Below, one piece after another: positions 1-10,058 of a stretch of 64,000 nucleotides of DNA. Numbering within the stretch: position 1 is the stretch's first letter; the number at the start of each line of letters is the position of its first letter. The stretch covers positions 62,001-126,000 of the forward strand of contig JAFKKG010000014.1 of NCBI GenBank assembly GCA_017305715.1, in the 5' to 3' direction. The stretch comes from Hyphomicrobiales bacterium. Lineage in GTDB: Bacteria > Pseudomonadota > Alphaproteobacteria > Rhizobiales > Xanthobacteraceae. The notes below the pieces were generated by a model. The model was not told the origin of the DNA. It worked only from the letters and a program-made list of their open reading frames with translations, and ran no database searches. A program made the translations under genes and the position numbers.

Positions 1-757
1 TCAGCTGGCCTCCGTTGGCCGCGCGCAATCGGTCGAGGCCGCGCTCGGCGAAGCCCTGACGCGGCTGTCCGGCCTGACCCGTGCCGCCGCCGTGGTGCTG
101 ACCGCCAAATCCAATTCGCGGCTCAAGCACATCGAATTCGTGCGGCTGGAGCCGGAACGCGCGCTGGTGGTGCTGGTCTCGGAGGACGGCCAGGTCGAGA
201 ACCGCGTACTGGCGCTGCCGCCCGGCGTTCCCTCATCGGCGCTGACGGAGGCGACGAATTTCCTCAATTCCCGCATTCGCGGCCGCACGCTGGCGGAATC
301 GCGGCTCGAACTCGAAACCGCGCTGGCGCAAAGCCGCGCCGAACTCGATCAGTTGACCCAGAAGATCATCGCGGCCGGCATCGCCAGCTGGTCCGGCGGT
401 GAAAGCGATGACCGGCAATTGATCGTGCGCGGCCACGCCAATCTGCTCGAGGACCTGCATGCGCTGGAAGATCTCGAACGCGTCAAATCGCTGTTCGACG
501 ATCTCGAGACCAAACGCGGCGTCATCGATCTGCTCGGCCGCGCCGAGCGCGCCGAAGGCGTGCGCATTTTCATCGGATCGGAGAACAAGCTGTTCTCGCT
601 GTCGGGTTCCTCCACCATCATCGCGCCCTATAGCGACGCCGCCGGCCGCATCGTCGGCGTTCTCGGCGTGATCGGACCGACCCGGCTGAACTATGCGAGG
701 GTGATCCCGACCGTGGATTACGCCGCGCGGATCGTCAGCCGCATGCTGGGTGGTTAA
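1..757 (+). CDS. hrcA: Heat-inducible transcription repressor HrcA (5' end cut by the window)
   Basis: HrcA is the DNA-binding repressor of CIRCE-controlled chaperone operons such as groESL. Only about 252 C-terminal residues are present, read in the frame that starts at base 2; the family is about 340-360 residues long, so the N-terminal winged helix lies outside the window. The visible part carries the GAF-like and insertion regions, including EDGQVENR near the start and the C-terminal run [20 protein letters not shown], which is typical of HrcA. grpE follows 170 bp downstream on the same strand, the usual hrcA-grpE order. An intergenic repeat copy (792-837) lies between the two genes. Confidence 0.95.
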   Translation, partial: QLASVGRAQSVEAALGEALTRLSGLTRAAAVVLTAKSNSRLKHIEFVRLEPERALVVLVSEDGQVENRVLALPPGVPSSALTEATNFLNSRIRGRTLAESRLELETALAQSRAELDQLTQKIIAAGIASWSGGESDDRQLIVRGHANLLEDLHALEDLERVKSLFDDLETKRGVIDLLGRAERAEGVRIFIGSENKLFSLSGSSTIIAPYSDAAGRIVGVLGVIGPTRLNYARVIPTVDYAARIVSRMLGG

Positions 758-791
758 TCCCGCCCGAAAAGGGGAGGCTTGGTTGTTCGGA

Positions 792-837
792 CGCGCTTTC
801 TTGACGCGAACCGGCGGCCACTTCGCCTGAAAACGCC
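792..837. repeat. Intergenic repeat family A, copy 1 (hrcA-grpE gap)
   Basis: The stretch has the blocks gcgctttcttgacgcgaacc and acttcgcctgaaaacgc. The same blocks recur, in either orientation, at 14728-14779 and 46187-46246. The pattern is a run like gaaaacgcg, a centre like ccggttcgcgt, and a run like cttcgc. I recall this as a common Bradyrhizobium intergenic element; its mobility or function is not visible here. Confidence 0.6.
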
Positions 838-927
838 ATGGAACGCTTGATTTTCGCCCGCTAAAGCACGATATCCCGGGCAGCAAATCCCCATTTAACC
901 AGACCGTTCTTTTGAGAAGGCAGACTT

Positions 928-1524
928 ATGACCGATCCCAACCGGCCGAACGATGACGCGGCGGCGCCGAGCGAGCCCGTGGTCTCGAAGCCCTACATCA
1001 TGCCCGACGATCCCGAAGAGGGATCGGTGGAGGCGCTGACAAAGGAAGCGGCTGAGTCGCGTGACAAGATGCTGCGCACGCTGGCGGAGATGGAAAATCT
1101 GCGCAAGCGCACCGCCAGGGAAGTGGCCGATGCCCGCGCCTACGGCATCACCGGCTTTGCGCGCGACATTCTCGACATCGCCGACAATCTGCAGCGCGCG
1201 CTCGATGCGGTTCCGGCCGAATTGAAGGCGTCAGCCGATCCGGCGCTGAAGGCGTTCATCGAAGGCGTCGAGCTGACCGAGCGGTCGCTGCTCAACACGC
1301 TGGAGAAGAACGGCGTCAAGAAATTCGATCCCCAGGGCGAGAAGTTCAATCCGAACTTCCAGCAGGCGATGTACGAAGTCCCCGACGCGTCGGTGCCGGC
1401 GGGCACCGTGGTCCAGGTGGTGCAGGCCGGCTTCATGATCGGCGAGCGCGTGCTGCGTCCGGCGCTGGTCGGCGTCTCCAAGGGCGGCGCCAAGGCCGCG
1501 CCTGTCACCGACGTCACGAGCTGA
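928..1524 (+). CDS. grpE: Nucleotide exchange factor GrpE
   Basis: Co-chaperone that releases ADP from DnaK in the cytoplasm. At 198 residues it has the normal family length. The order is an acidic, disordered N-terminus (about 1-40), a long helical region ([21 protein letters not shown] onward), and the C-terminal beta domain with the GrpE signature in the segment from [16 protein letters not shown] to [18 protein letters not shown]. The ATG follows gagaaggcagactt, a usable Shine-Dalgarno. It lies downstream of hrcA and probably shares its transcript. Its partners dnaK and dnaJ are 4 kb further on. Confidence 0.97.
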   Translation: MTDPNRPNDDAAAPSEPVVSKPYIMPDDPEEGSVEALTKEAAESRDKMLRTLAEMENLRKRTAREVADARAYGITGFARDILDIADNLQRALDAVPAELKASADPALKAFIEGVELTERSLLNTLEKNGVKKFDPQGEKFNPNFQQAMYEVPDASVPAGTVVQVVQAGFMIGERVLRPALVGVSKGGAKAAPVTDVTS

Positions 1525-1548
1525 GCTGAACGCGGCGCAGCGTAACCG

Positions 1549-1589
1549 ACCCTCACGGTGAGGAGGCGCGTCAGCGCCGTCTCGAACCA
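1549..1589 (+). repeat. Palindromic repeat family B, left arm
   Basis: The arm runs from accctcacggtgaggaggcg to gccgtctcgaacca. The reverse complement of 1783-1823 matches it over about 41 bases with only a few differences, so the two form a large inverted repeat. It has its own inner palindrome, cctcacggtgagg. This is the 'contagious-looking' intergenic element I recall from Bradyrhizobium genomes. Confidence 0.75.
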
Positions 1590-1719
1590 CGCTTTGCCCT
1601 TCGGGCTACGCGTGGCGCAGCCACTCACCAAAGAGGGCAAAGCGTGCCCGGCGAAGTCCAACGGGCGAAGAAGGGCTCTCAGGATGGGGAGCCTACAATT
1701 CTATTCCGCGCTATTTATA

Positions 1720-1767
1720 CCTCATCCTGAGCAGCGGCCTCTTGGCCGCGTCTCGAAGGATGCAGGC
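1720..1767 (+). repeat. Palindromic repeat family B, diverged copy
   Basis: This segment starts cctcatcctgagcagcggcc and continues cgcgtctcgaaggatg. It has the same layout as the arms at 1549 and 1783 (cctca..tgag, a g/c-rich middle, gtctcgaa) but is clearly diverged. Confidence 0.55.
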
Positions 1768-1782
1768 CCCAGTCGGGCCACA

Positions 1783-1823
1783 TGGTTCGAGACGGCGCAA
1801 GGGCGCCTCCTCACCATGAGGGT
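1783..1823 (-). repeat. Palindromic repeat family B, right arm
   Basis: This is the inverted partner of 1549-1589: tggttcgagacggcgcaagg then gcctcctcaccatgagggt. It ends seven bases before the stop codon of the VOC gene, so it may also act in transcript 3' ends of the convergent pair. Confidence 0.75.
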
Positions 1824-1829
1824 CAGGAG

Positions 1830-2258
1830 CTACGCATCCATCGGCTTCTCATGCGCCTTCGGCCAGTAGGTGCCAAAGCTCCAGAGATTGCCTTCCGGGT
1901 CCCGGCAGGCAAAATCGCGGCTGCCGTAATCGGTGTTGTGCAGTTCCATTTCGATCTTTGCGCCTGAAGCCTTGACCGTGACGTACAACGCGTCGGGATT
2001 CTCGACCGCAACATAAAGCGCATCGGTGCGGCGGCCGGAGAGATCGCCAACCATCCTGCCATACTCATCGTCGCGGGCCTGGCCGAGCATCAGCAGCGAC
2101 GCGCCGCAGGCCAGTTGCGCGTGCTGCACCACGCCGCCGCTGCGATAGACGACATGCTCGGTGAAACCAAGCACATCCTTCAACCAGCGGATCATGGCTT
2201 CGGCGTCCCTGCAGCGCATGGTCGGGTAGATGCGCTGCGCTTCGTTACGATCAGTCAC
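1830..2258 (-). CDS. VOC-family (glyoxalase/bleomycin-resistance fold) protein
   Basis: A 142-residue protein with the single-chain VOC fold. The N-terminal half reads YPTMRCRDAEAMIRWLKDVL then GFTEHVVYRS, as in PhnB/YdcJ-like relatives. The second half has the repeated beta-alpha-beta-beta-beta unit ending in FACRDPEGNLWSFGTYWP, the 'DPDGN.W' hallmark. The substrate cannot be read from sequence; members include lyases, dioxygenases and resistance proteins, usually metal dependent. The gene is followed on the same strand's upstream side by an AraC regulator 72 bp away that may control it. Confidence 0.85.
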   Translation of the reverse strand: MTDRNEAQRIYPTMRCRDAEAMIRWLKDVLGFTEHVVYRSGGVVQHAQLACGASLLMLGQARDDEYGRMVGDLSGRRTDALYVAVENPDALYVTVKASGAKIEMELHNTDYGSRDFACRDPEGNLWSFGTYWPKAHEKPMDA

Positions 2259-2329
2259 GGCAAACTCCTTACCTCTCGGCTTCGCCGCGCCAATATGCGG
2301 ATGCGGCGTGCCGGCGGCTTGAAGATTTG

Positions 2330-3184
2330 TTACCAGCCGGCCAGGGCGTCGTCGGGCCGTGTGAGCCGGCTATCCGATAGCGCCATGCGGCGCGCCCAGG
2401 CCGTCGGCGATTCGCCGGCCAATGCGGCGAATTCGCGGCTCAGATGCGACTGATCCGAATAGCCGCTTTCAGCCGCGGTGCCGGCCCAGTCCCGCGTGGC
2501 ACCGGTTTGCGCCAGCCGGCAGGCGTGATGAAAGCGGATCATGCGCGCGATCGGCTTCGGGGCGAGCCCGAGCTCGGCGCGAAAGCGCTCGACGAGGTGC
2601 TTGCGGCTCCAGCCGATCTCCTGGGCCAGTGCGGTGATCCGCGCCCCGCCGGATGAGACGGCCAGCCGATGATAGGCATAGGCGATTTCGCGAGACGGCC
2701 TGCCATTGGCGCGCTTCACGACGAAGTCCTCCAGCAAGTCGAAGCGGCGTTGCCAGCAGGGCATCTCGCCCAGGCGTTGGTGCAACTGCCGGCCCTCGCT
2801 GCCGAGGATGTTGGAGATGTCGACCATGCGCGCGGTGAGGTCGACGACGGCGCCCCCGAATAGCCTGTAGGCACCGAGCAGTGTGAAATCCACCCGAATG
2901 CTTTCTGCGCCGCCGTCTGAAAGGATGTGAACCGGTCCGGCATGGAGCCCCGCTGCGAAGCTCCCGCGGCGGTCGGCGGCGTCAGGTTCGCGTCCGAAGG
3001 CAATCAGAAAGGGCGAGCCAAGGCTGATGATCAGCGGCACGCGGAGCGGCGCGGCCATTCGCTGGGTAAAGCGGCCGGGCGCGGTTTCGCGATAACCGCT
3101 CATCCCGGAGATCAGGCCCGCGGTGCGAAGGGACGGCGGACGATGGGCGAATTCAAATGCGGAGGGCGCGCCTATGGCCAGCAT
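2330..3184 (-). CDS. AraC-family transcriptional regulator
   Basis: A 284-residue protein with an N-terminal effector-type domain (about 1-170) and a C-terminal double helix-turn-helix. The first HTH is near ITALAQEIGWSRKHLVERF; the second contains AAESGYSDQSHLSREFAALA, the classic AraC signature before GESP. The first ATG at 3184 is kept because the segment HRPPSLRTAGLISGMSGYRE, usual for this subfamily, precedes the next internal Met. There is no strong Shine-Dalgarno, so the start is uncertain. The likely target is the neighbouring VOC gene (inference from position only). Confidence 0.85.
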   Translation of the reverse strand: MLAIGAPSAFEFAHRPPSLRTAGLISGMSGYRETAPGRFTQRMAAPLRVPLIISLGSPFLIAFGREPDAADRRGSFAAGLHAGPVHILSDGGAESIRVDFTLLGAYRLFGGAVVDLTARMVDISNILGSEGRQLHQRLGEMPCWQRRFDLLEDFVVKRANGRPSREIAYAYHRLAVSSGGARITALAQEIGWSRKHLVERFRAELGLAPKPIARMIRFHHACRLAQTGATRDWAGTAAESGYSDQSHLSREFAALAGESPTAWARRMALSDSRLTRPDDALAGW

Positions 3185-3207
3185 GAGGTGCTTGAAACTA
3201 TGGAAGG

Positions 3208-3933
3208 TTAGATCGCGATATCAGCCGACTGGATCCGCTTGACGCCGGCCTTGGCCATATCGGCCCAGGCCTTTGCGAGCGAGCCCTGGGTGTCGATGCC
3301 GCGGCAGGCGTCCTCGACCACATAGGTCTCGAAACCGGCCTTGCGCGCGTCGAGGGCCGACCATCCCACGCAGAAATCAGTGGCGAGGCCGGCGAGGAAC
3401 ACGCGCTTCACCTTGCGCGCCTTCAAATAGGCGGCGAGGCCGGTCGTGGTCTTGCCGTCGGCTTCGGTGAAGGCCGAATAGCTGTCAACGTCCTTGTGGA
3501 ATCCCTTGCGGATGATGAGTCCGGCCTGCGGGATGGAGAGATCTTTCGACAATCCGGCGCCGTCGGTTCCCTGCACGCAGTGGTCGGGCCACAGCACCTG
3601 CTTGCCGTAGGGCAGGGTGACGGTCTCGAACGGCTTCTTGCCCTGATGCGTCGACGCGAACGAGACGTGGCCTGACGTGTGCCAGTCCTGCGTCAGCGCC
3701 ACATTGGCAAACCCCTTGGCGATGCGGTTGATCACGGGAACGACCTGCTCGCCGTCCTTCACGGCGAGGCTGCCGCCCGGCAGGAAACAGTTTTGCACGT
3801 CGATCACGAGCAGCGCCGATGCTTCGTCAGGCTTGATCGGTGCGGCCCACAGCGCGTTCGGAAAAGCCGTCGCCATCGCCGCCGTGCCGAGAGCCGTGCC
3901 GAGACTTGCGAGAATTTGCCTGCGGTCGAACAT
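3208..3933 (-). CDS. pncA: Nicotinamidase/pyrazinamidase-like isochorismatase-fold hydrolase with Tat-type signal
   Basis: Predicted to hydrolyse nicotinamide to nicotinate. The catalytic core shows the Asp in LLVIDVQNCFLPGGSL, the metal site in QDWHTSGHVSFAS and the nucleophilic Cys in GLATDFCVGWSALDA, the canonical triad setting. The start at 3933 is chosen over the longer frame (3966) because gagggaggtggatc places a strong Shine-Dalgarno just before it. The protein then begins MFDRRQILASLGTALG, a twin-arginine motif followed by a hydrophobic stretch and a WAAP-like cleavage region. So this 241-residue enzyme is probably exported, unlike cytosolic PncA. It may be a periplasmic salvage enzyme; the substrate is inferred from family. 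Confidence 0.88.
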   Translation of the reverse strand: MFDRRQILASLGTALGTAAMATAFPNALWAAPIKPDEASALLVIDVQNCFLPGGSLAVKDGEQVVPVINRIAKGFANVALTQDWHTSGHVSFASTHQGKKPFETVTLPYGKQVLWPDHCVQGTDGAGLSKDLSIPQAGLIIRKGFHKDVDSYSAFTEADGKTTTGLAAYLKARKVKRVFLAGLATDFCVGWSALDARKAGFETYVVEDACRGIDTQGSLAKAWADMAKAGVKRIQSADIAI

Positions 3934-4030
3934 GATCCACCTCCCTCTCAAAGAGGGCTCCAGCAAATCAGGTCGCCGGGAAAGCGTAAAGCAGCTTTAC
4001 GCAGCGCCCGGCGATCGAATCTTCGGCAAA

Positions 4031-4966
4031 TTAGCGCGGGCGGATGCCGTCGCGCACGGCCCGGAAACGCGTGAACGACTTGCTCCAGTCGTCGCGCGGC
4101 GAACTGCCGATGATACGCAGCGAGCTTTGCGGGCCGAACCGCAGCCATTGCACGATCGTGACCGGGGTATTTTCCTTGCCGCTGACGGCATCGATGCGCG
4201 TCTCGTAGCCGGGCTGGCCGTCGATGCGGACCGGTTCGGACATCGTGATCTTTCCTTCGCGCACGCCGGGAATCGTGGTCGCCATCTGCTGGGCGAACCG
4301 GCCACGGTCGTCCGGCTGTCCCGGCGCCGATCCGACGATGCCGATGATCATGAAGGGCGCGATTTCGAAGCCGCTCTTCTCGTCGCCGTCGGCCAGGATC
4401 AGGGCGGCGCCCGGCGCCAGCGTGCGGACATTCCTGAAATCGCTGAGCTCGTTCATCTTGAACGGCATCAGCCCGAGTTGCTCGTCGACCGGAACGGCGG
4501 TGCGGATCACGGCGGAAGCGAACATCTGGCGGATCGCCTCGTCGGTATAGATCCTGGACGCATTTTCCGGCACCTGCACTGCGACGTAGCCCGAGAAGGT
4601 CGGGCCCGGCAGGATCATCGAGTAACGCCGGACATTGGTGGCGCCATCCTTGGCGTTTTCGACGGTGTAATAAGCAAGTCCGGCGCTGGTCTCGATGCTC
4701 TCCGGCTTGACGCCGCCGGTGCCGCCGGGATTGGCCTTGAAGGCGTTGGCAACTTCGCCATAGGCCTCGGCCGGCAGGTCCGTCACCAGCACCTTGACGC
4801 CCTGGTCCTCGGTCTCGAAGCCGACGAATGTCCTGGCTTTGCCAAGCCCGACCAGCGGCGTCATGCCGACCCTGGCGCCCGGCGGGAATACCGGGTCGGC
4901 GGCGAACGCAGAGCAGGTGGCGGCAATCGTAAGGGCAACCGCAGCGAGGTATCGAACAGGCTTCAT
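4031..4966 (-). CDS. Secreted/periplasmic protein of unknown function
   Basis: A 311-residue protein with a clear Sec signal peptide (MKPVRYLAAVALTIAATCSA then FAADP, cleavage near residue 22). No catalytic motif is recognised. The mature part is a mixed alpha/beta protein with segments such as VGLGKARTFVGFETEDQGVK and VRIDGQPGYETRIDAVSGKE, reminiscent of periplasmic DUF-type proteins found across Bradyrhizobium. The next gene on this strand is the exported nicotinamidase 97 bp away, so the two may be cotranscribed. Function unknown. Confidence 0.75.
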   Translation of the reverse strand: MKPVRYLAAVALTIAATCSAFAADPVFPPGARVGMTPLVGLGKARTFVGFETEDQGVKVLVTDLPAEAYGEVANAFKANPGGTGGVKPESIETSAGLAYYTVENAKDGATNVRRYSMILPGPTFSGYVAVQVPENASRIYTDEAIRQMFASAVIRTAVPVDEQLGLMPFKMNELSDFRNVRTLAPGAALILADGDEKSGFEIAPFMIIGIVGSAPGQPDDRGRFAQQMATTIPGVREGKITMSEPVRIDGQPGYETRIDAVSGKENTPVTIVQWLRFGPQSSLRIIGSSPRDDWSKSFTRFRAVRDGIRPR

Positions 4967-5409
4967 GAAGGGTCTACCGGGTTTGCATTGAGGCCGTTCA
5001 ATGGTCGGCCGGTGCAGCCCCCAAAGGGGTGAGGGTTTGGTTTGTTCGGCCCGCTTTTAGCGGTTTTGATGTCCCTGCAACAGGGTGGGACGGGCATCCG
5101 TTCCCTCATCACGTTGCGAAACGGCGGATTTTTCGCGCGATATCGCCGCTCTTCAAACATTTTTCGGGCATTTTCGGCGGCGCGCCGGTCCATCGGTCAT
5201 GTCCGCCCAGCGGCCAAAAACCGCTGCTGGCGATGATCCTGCGCGTGGGCGCGACGCGCTTTGGGGATGGTGGAGATGAGTGCGTGCTCACCCCAGTTTC
5301 GTTCGCATGTCCATTTGTTAACACGGCTTAAGGCTCGAGCCCGGCTTGCCCTGAGCTGACACAATCTTTCAAACGTCAGCATTTTCAGGCCCTAAGGTTT
5401 CGTTCGGTC
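4967..5409. other. Non-coding gap upstream of dnaK
   Basis: There is no convincing gene between the start of the secreted protein (4966) and the dnaK promoter (5410). Several open frames exist, but none has a domain, a ribosome site or plausible composition. The short palindrome tgagtgcgtgctca (5277-5290) is not a CIRCE element. The region probably holds the promoter of the minus-strand gene and spacer DNA. Confidence 0.5.
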
Positions 5410-5440
5410 CTTGCGGGCACCACCCCCCCTCCTATATGAG
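5410..5440 (+). promoter_or_regulatory. RpoH (sigma-32) promoter of dnaK
   Basis: CTTGCGG at 5410-5416 and CCTATATGAG at 5431-5440 are separated by 14 bases. This is a full match to the alphaproteobacterial heat-shock consensus as I know it (CTTGNNN, 13-14 bases, CYTATNTNNG). It lies about 100 bases before the dnaK start, leaving a moderately long 5' leader. Confidence 0.8.
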
Positions 5441-5541
5441 GCTCACCGTCGCAATATCGCGAGTATTTGAACGTTGGGGGTTCGGTTAGGTGCGCCGTCA
5501 GGGCCCAGCCAACCTGCCGCAAAAAGAAGGATATGAGAACC

Positions 5542-7443
<1,902 letters not shown>

Positions 7444-7457
7444 GCGGGCTTTCGATC

Positions 7458-7513
7458 ATGACCCTCGCACCAAAGAGCGCACACGGCGTCTCGATGGAGT
7501 GGGGGTCATTTTT
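7458..7513 (+). terminator. Terminator-like hairpin between dnaK and dnaJ
   Basis: ATGACCC (7458-7464) pairs with GGGTCAT (7503-7509), and the right arm runs into a T-tract (tttttc). The loop has an inner partial stem (gag-cgc / gcg-tctc). It could act as a partial terminator that lowers dnaJ relative to dnaK, or as a processing site. The stem is short for such a long loop, so confidence is moderate. Confidence 0.4.
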
Positions 7514-7586
7514 CGTTAAGCCGAAAGCTGCATCTTCAAACATGCACCTTTGCGGCATGGCGACGAAATTTGGACGGGTCTGACGG

Positions 7587-8723
7587 ATGTCCACCAAACG
7601 CTGCTACTACGAAACCCTGGGAGTCGAACGAAGCGCGGATGACGGCAAGCTCAAGGCGGCCTTCCGCAAGCTGGCGATGAAATGGCATCCGGACAGGAAT
7701 CCGGGCGACGCCTCCAGCGAAGTGAAGTTCAAGGAAATCAACGAAGCCTATGAGGTGCTGAAGGACGGCGACAAGCGCGCCGCCTATGACCGCTACGGCC
7801 ATGCCGCGTTCGAGCAGGGCATGGGCGGCGGCGGCCCCGGCTTCGGCGCGGGCTTCGCCTCGTCCTTCTCGGATATTTTCGAGGATCTGTTCGGCATGGC
7901 CGGGCAGCGCGGGCGCGGTGGCGGCGGGCGCGAGCGCGGCGCCGACCTGCGCTACAACATGGAAATCACGCTCGAGGAAGCCTTCCAGGGCAAGACCGCC
8001 CAGATCGAAATTCCGGTCTCCGTCACCTGCGAATCCTGCTCCGGCACCGGCGCCAAGGCCGGCACCAAGCCGAAGACCTGTTCGATGTGCGGCGGTCAGG
8101 GCAGGGTGCGGCAGGCCCAGGGCTTCTTCACGCTGGAGCGAACCTGTCCGGGCTGCCAGGGCCGCGGCCAGATGATCGAGGACCCCTGTTCGTCCTGCGC
8201 CGGTTCAGGCCGGGTGACGCGCGACCGCACGCTGTCGGTCAACATTCCGCAAGGCGTCGAAGACGGCACCCGCATTCGCCTCGCCGGCGAAGGCGAGGCC
8301 GGCGTGCGCGGCGGACCGCCCGGCGATCTCTATATTTTCCTGTCGCTGGCCACCCATGAATTCTTCCAGCGCGATGGCGCCGACCTGCATTGCCGGGTCC
8401 CGATCTCGATGGTGGCCGCAGCCCTAGGCGGCGAATTCGAGGTGCCGACCATCGACAAGGGCAAGACCAAGGTGAAAGTGCCGTCGGGAACGCAGTCGGG
8501 CCGCCGATTCCGCATTGCATCAAAAGGCATGCCGGTGCTCCGCTCGCGCCAGACCGGCGACATGTATGTGCAGGTGATGGTCGAAACGCCGCAGAATCTG
8601 ACCAAGAAACAGCAGGAATTGCTGGCCGAGTTCGAAAAGCTGTCGTCGGGTGCAACCCAACCGGAAGCCGCGGGTTTCTTTACTAAGGTCAAGGACTTCT
8701 TCGGTACCCGCGCGGCGCAATAG
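7587..8723 (+). CDS. dnaJ: Chaperone protein DnaJ (Hsp40, type I)
   Basis: Stimulates the DnaK ATPase and delivers substrates. At 378 residues all four type I parts are present: the J-domain with HPD in [10 protein letters not shown] (about residues 31-40); a Gly/Phe region ([13 protein letters not shown]); four zinc-binding CxxCxGxG repeats starting at [24 protein letters not shown] and CSSCAGSG; and a C-terminal substrate/dimer domain. It probably shares the dnaK heat-shock transcript across the 143-bp gap. Nothing is missing. Confidence 0.98.
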   Translation: MSTKRCYYETLGVERSADDGKLKAAFRKLAMKWHPDRNPGDASSEVKFKEINEAYEVLKDGDKRAAYDRYGHAAFEQGMGGGGPGFGAGFASSFSDIFEDLFGMAGQRGRGGGGRERGADLRYNMEITLEEAFQGKTAQIEIPVSVTCESCSGTGAKAGTKPKTCSMCGGQGRVRQAQGFFTLERTCPGCQGRGQMIEDPCSSCAGSGRVTRDRTLSVNIPQGVEDGTRIRLAGEGEAGVRGGPPGDLYIFLSLATHEFFQRDGADLHCRVPISMVAAALGGEFEVPTIDKGKTKVKVPSGTQSGRRFRIASKGMPVLRSRQTGDMYVQVMVETPQNLTKKQQELLAEFEKLSSGATQPEAAGFFTKVKDFFGTRAAQ

Positions 8724-8734
8724 CAACCGTTTTG

Positions 8735-8764
8735 CTTGACCATAACGGCTTCGACCTATACCTC
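8735..8764 (+). promoter_or_regulatory. Heat-shock-like promoter candidate upstream of pmtA
   Basis: CTTGACC (8735-8741) and CCTATAC (8755-8761) are 13 bases apart, one base off the alphaproteobacterial RpoH core and also weakly sigma-70-like (ttgacc / tatacc). It sits about 55 bases before the pmtA ATG and just past dnaJ. It could give pmtA its own promoter or a second heat-shock input. Confidence 0.35.
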
Positions 8765-8818
8765 TTTATGACTGTTTTCTGACATTGCCGCTTTATTGCG
8801 GTCCCGCCTGGTAGCGAC

Positions 8819-9421
8819 ATGCCTCTGCAATCGTCCGTGCGTGCGTTGAAGAAGCCTCGTAATCTTGACGACGAGGTTCGCTTTCTCCGTTCATGGATCG
8901 AGAAGCCGCTGCACATGGGCGCGGTGATGCCGTCGAGCAAGCTGCTCGCGCGCACCATGGCACAATATGTCGATGTCGATTCCGAAGGACCGGTCGTCGA
9001 ACTTGGGCCGGGCACCGGCGCGATCACCAACGCGCTGATCGAACACGGCGTCGATCAGAAGCGTCTCGTGCTGGTTGAATATAATCCGGGCTTCTGCGCG
9101 CTGCTGCGCGATCGCTATCCGCAGGCCAAGGTGGTGCAGGGCGACGCCTACAAGCTCCGCGATTCGCTCCTGAAGGTTCTGGAATTGCCGGCGTCCGCCG
9201 TGGTTTCCGGCCTGCCGCTGGTCACCAAGCCGATGCTGACGCGCCTGAAGCTGATCCGCGACGCCTTTACGGCGCTGGCGCCCGGCGCACCCTTCGTGCA
9301 GTTCACCTATTCGGTCGCGCCGCCGATCCCGAAATCGCTGCCCGGCGTGTCCACAGAAGCTTCCGAGCGGATCTGGATGAACCTTCCGCCCGCCCGGGTC
9401 TGGGTGTATCGCAAGGGCTGA
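8819..9421 (+). CDS. pmtA: Phospholipid N-methyltransferase (Sinorhizobium-type PmtA)
   Basis: Predicted to methylate phosphatidylethanolamine stepwise to phosphatidylcholine using S-adenosylmethionine at the inner membrane. The 200-residue size and start (RFLRSWIEKPLHMGAVMPSS) fit the soluble rhizobial PmtA type, which resembles rRNA adenine dimethylases. The SAM motif VVELGPGTGAIT is at residues 59-70, and VSGLPLVTKP replaces the catalytic NLPY of the dimethylases. From memory, pmtA downstream of dnaKJ is known in Bradyrhizobium. Phosphatidylcholine matters for symbiosis in that genus (established knowledge); nothing here shows this strain is a symbiont. Confidence 0.9.
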   Translation: MPLQSSVRALKKPRNLDDEVRFLRSWIEKPLHMGAVMPSSKLLARTMAQYVDVDSEGPVVELGPGTGAITNALIEHGVDQKRLVLVEYNPGFCALLRDRYPQAKVVQGDAYKLRDSLLKVLELPASAVVSGLPLVTKPMLTRLKLIRDAFTALAPGAPFVQFTYSVAPPIPKSLPGVSTEASERIWMNLPPARVWVYRKG

Positions 9422-9473
9422 TACCGCCTGCGCCAATCGCGGGCGGTCTGGCCGCGAGTGCGATTTCTAGAAT

Positions 9474-10052
9474 ATGTCCGCGCTGAAAATCCTCGTGATC
9501 CCGGGATCGCTTCGCACAGGCTCGCTCAATGCGAGGCTGGCGGCCGTCATCGCGCATCAGCTCGCACTATCCGGCGCGGAGGTGACACGCATCTCGCTGT
9601 CGGATTTTCCGTTGCCGATCTATGACGGCGACCTGCAATCGAAATCGGGTGTTCCGAAGCACGCCGTCAATCTGAAGCGCATGATATCAGCCCATCACGG
9701 CGTGCTGATCGTGACGCCGGAGTATAATTCGTCGGTGCCGGCGCTGGTGAAAAACACCATCGACTGGATCAGCCGGGTGCAGGACCCGCACGAGACGCGT
9801 GGCCAGGTGTTTCGCGGCGCCGTGTTTGGAATAGCGTCGGCCTCCGGCAACCGGCTCGGCGGCACGCGCGCGCTGGCGGCGCTGCGGCTGATTCTGACGG
9901 CCTGCCATGCGAGCGTGGTTCCGAACCAGCTCGCTCTGTCGTTTGCCGACCAGGCCTATGACGAGATGGACCATCTGAAACATCCGGCCGATATCGAGGC
10001 GCTGCAAGCGCTGGTGCGGCAGTTGATCGACCATTCCCAACGCATGATGTGA
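9474..10052 (+). CDS. NAD(P)H-dependent FMN reductase (flavodoxin fold, ChrR/SsuE-like)
   Basis: A 192-residue flavodoxin-fold oxidoreductase. The FMN phosphate loop is GSLRTGSLNARLA near residue 11, and the flavin-ring motif is TPEYNSSVPALVKNTIDWIS near residue 80; both are hallmarks of the NADPH-dependent FMN reductase family (quinone, azo or chromate reduction). The natural substrate is unknown. It ends six bases before pyrF, so the two are probably cotranscribed, although no metabolic link is evident. Confidence 0.9.
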   Translation: MSALKILVIPGSLRTGSLNARLAAVIAHQLALSGAEVTRISLSDFPLPIYDGDLQSKSGVPKHAVNLKRMISAHHGVLIVTPEYNSSVPALVKNTIDWISRVQDPHETRGQVFRGAVFGIASASGNRLGGTRALAALRLILTACHASVVPNQLALSFADQAYDEMDHLKHPADIEALQALVRQLIDHSQRMM

Positions 10053-10058
10053 GATGAC

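Larger units (their letters stand above)
1525..1829. other. Non-coding gap filled by repeats
   Basis: This 305-base gap between grpE and the convergent VOC gene holds no credible gene. It contains an inverted pair (1549-1589 and 1783-1823) and a related degenerate copy (1720-1767). In between is filler resembling intergenic repeat debris (gggctacgcgtggcgcagcc). Confidence 0.6.

Noticed and set aside
889-897. CCCCATTTA before grpE, like an RpoH -10
   Set aside because: No CTTGAA-type -35 lies at an allowed distance; the nearest CTTG is about 37 bases away. grpE probably follows hrcA transcription.
3677-5032. 451-codon plus-strand open frame across two minus-strand genes
   Set aside because: It runs antisense to a nicotinamidase and a secreted protein with a clear signal peptide; it has no domains and an Arg/His-rich shadow composition.
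5277-5290. TGAG-TGCGTG-CTCA palindrome upstream of dnaK
   Set aside because: Too short and the wrong sequence for CIRCE (TTAGCACTC-N9-GAGTGCTAA); dnaK has a clear RpoH promoter instead.
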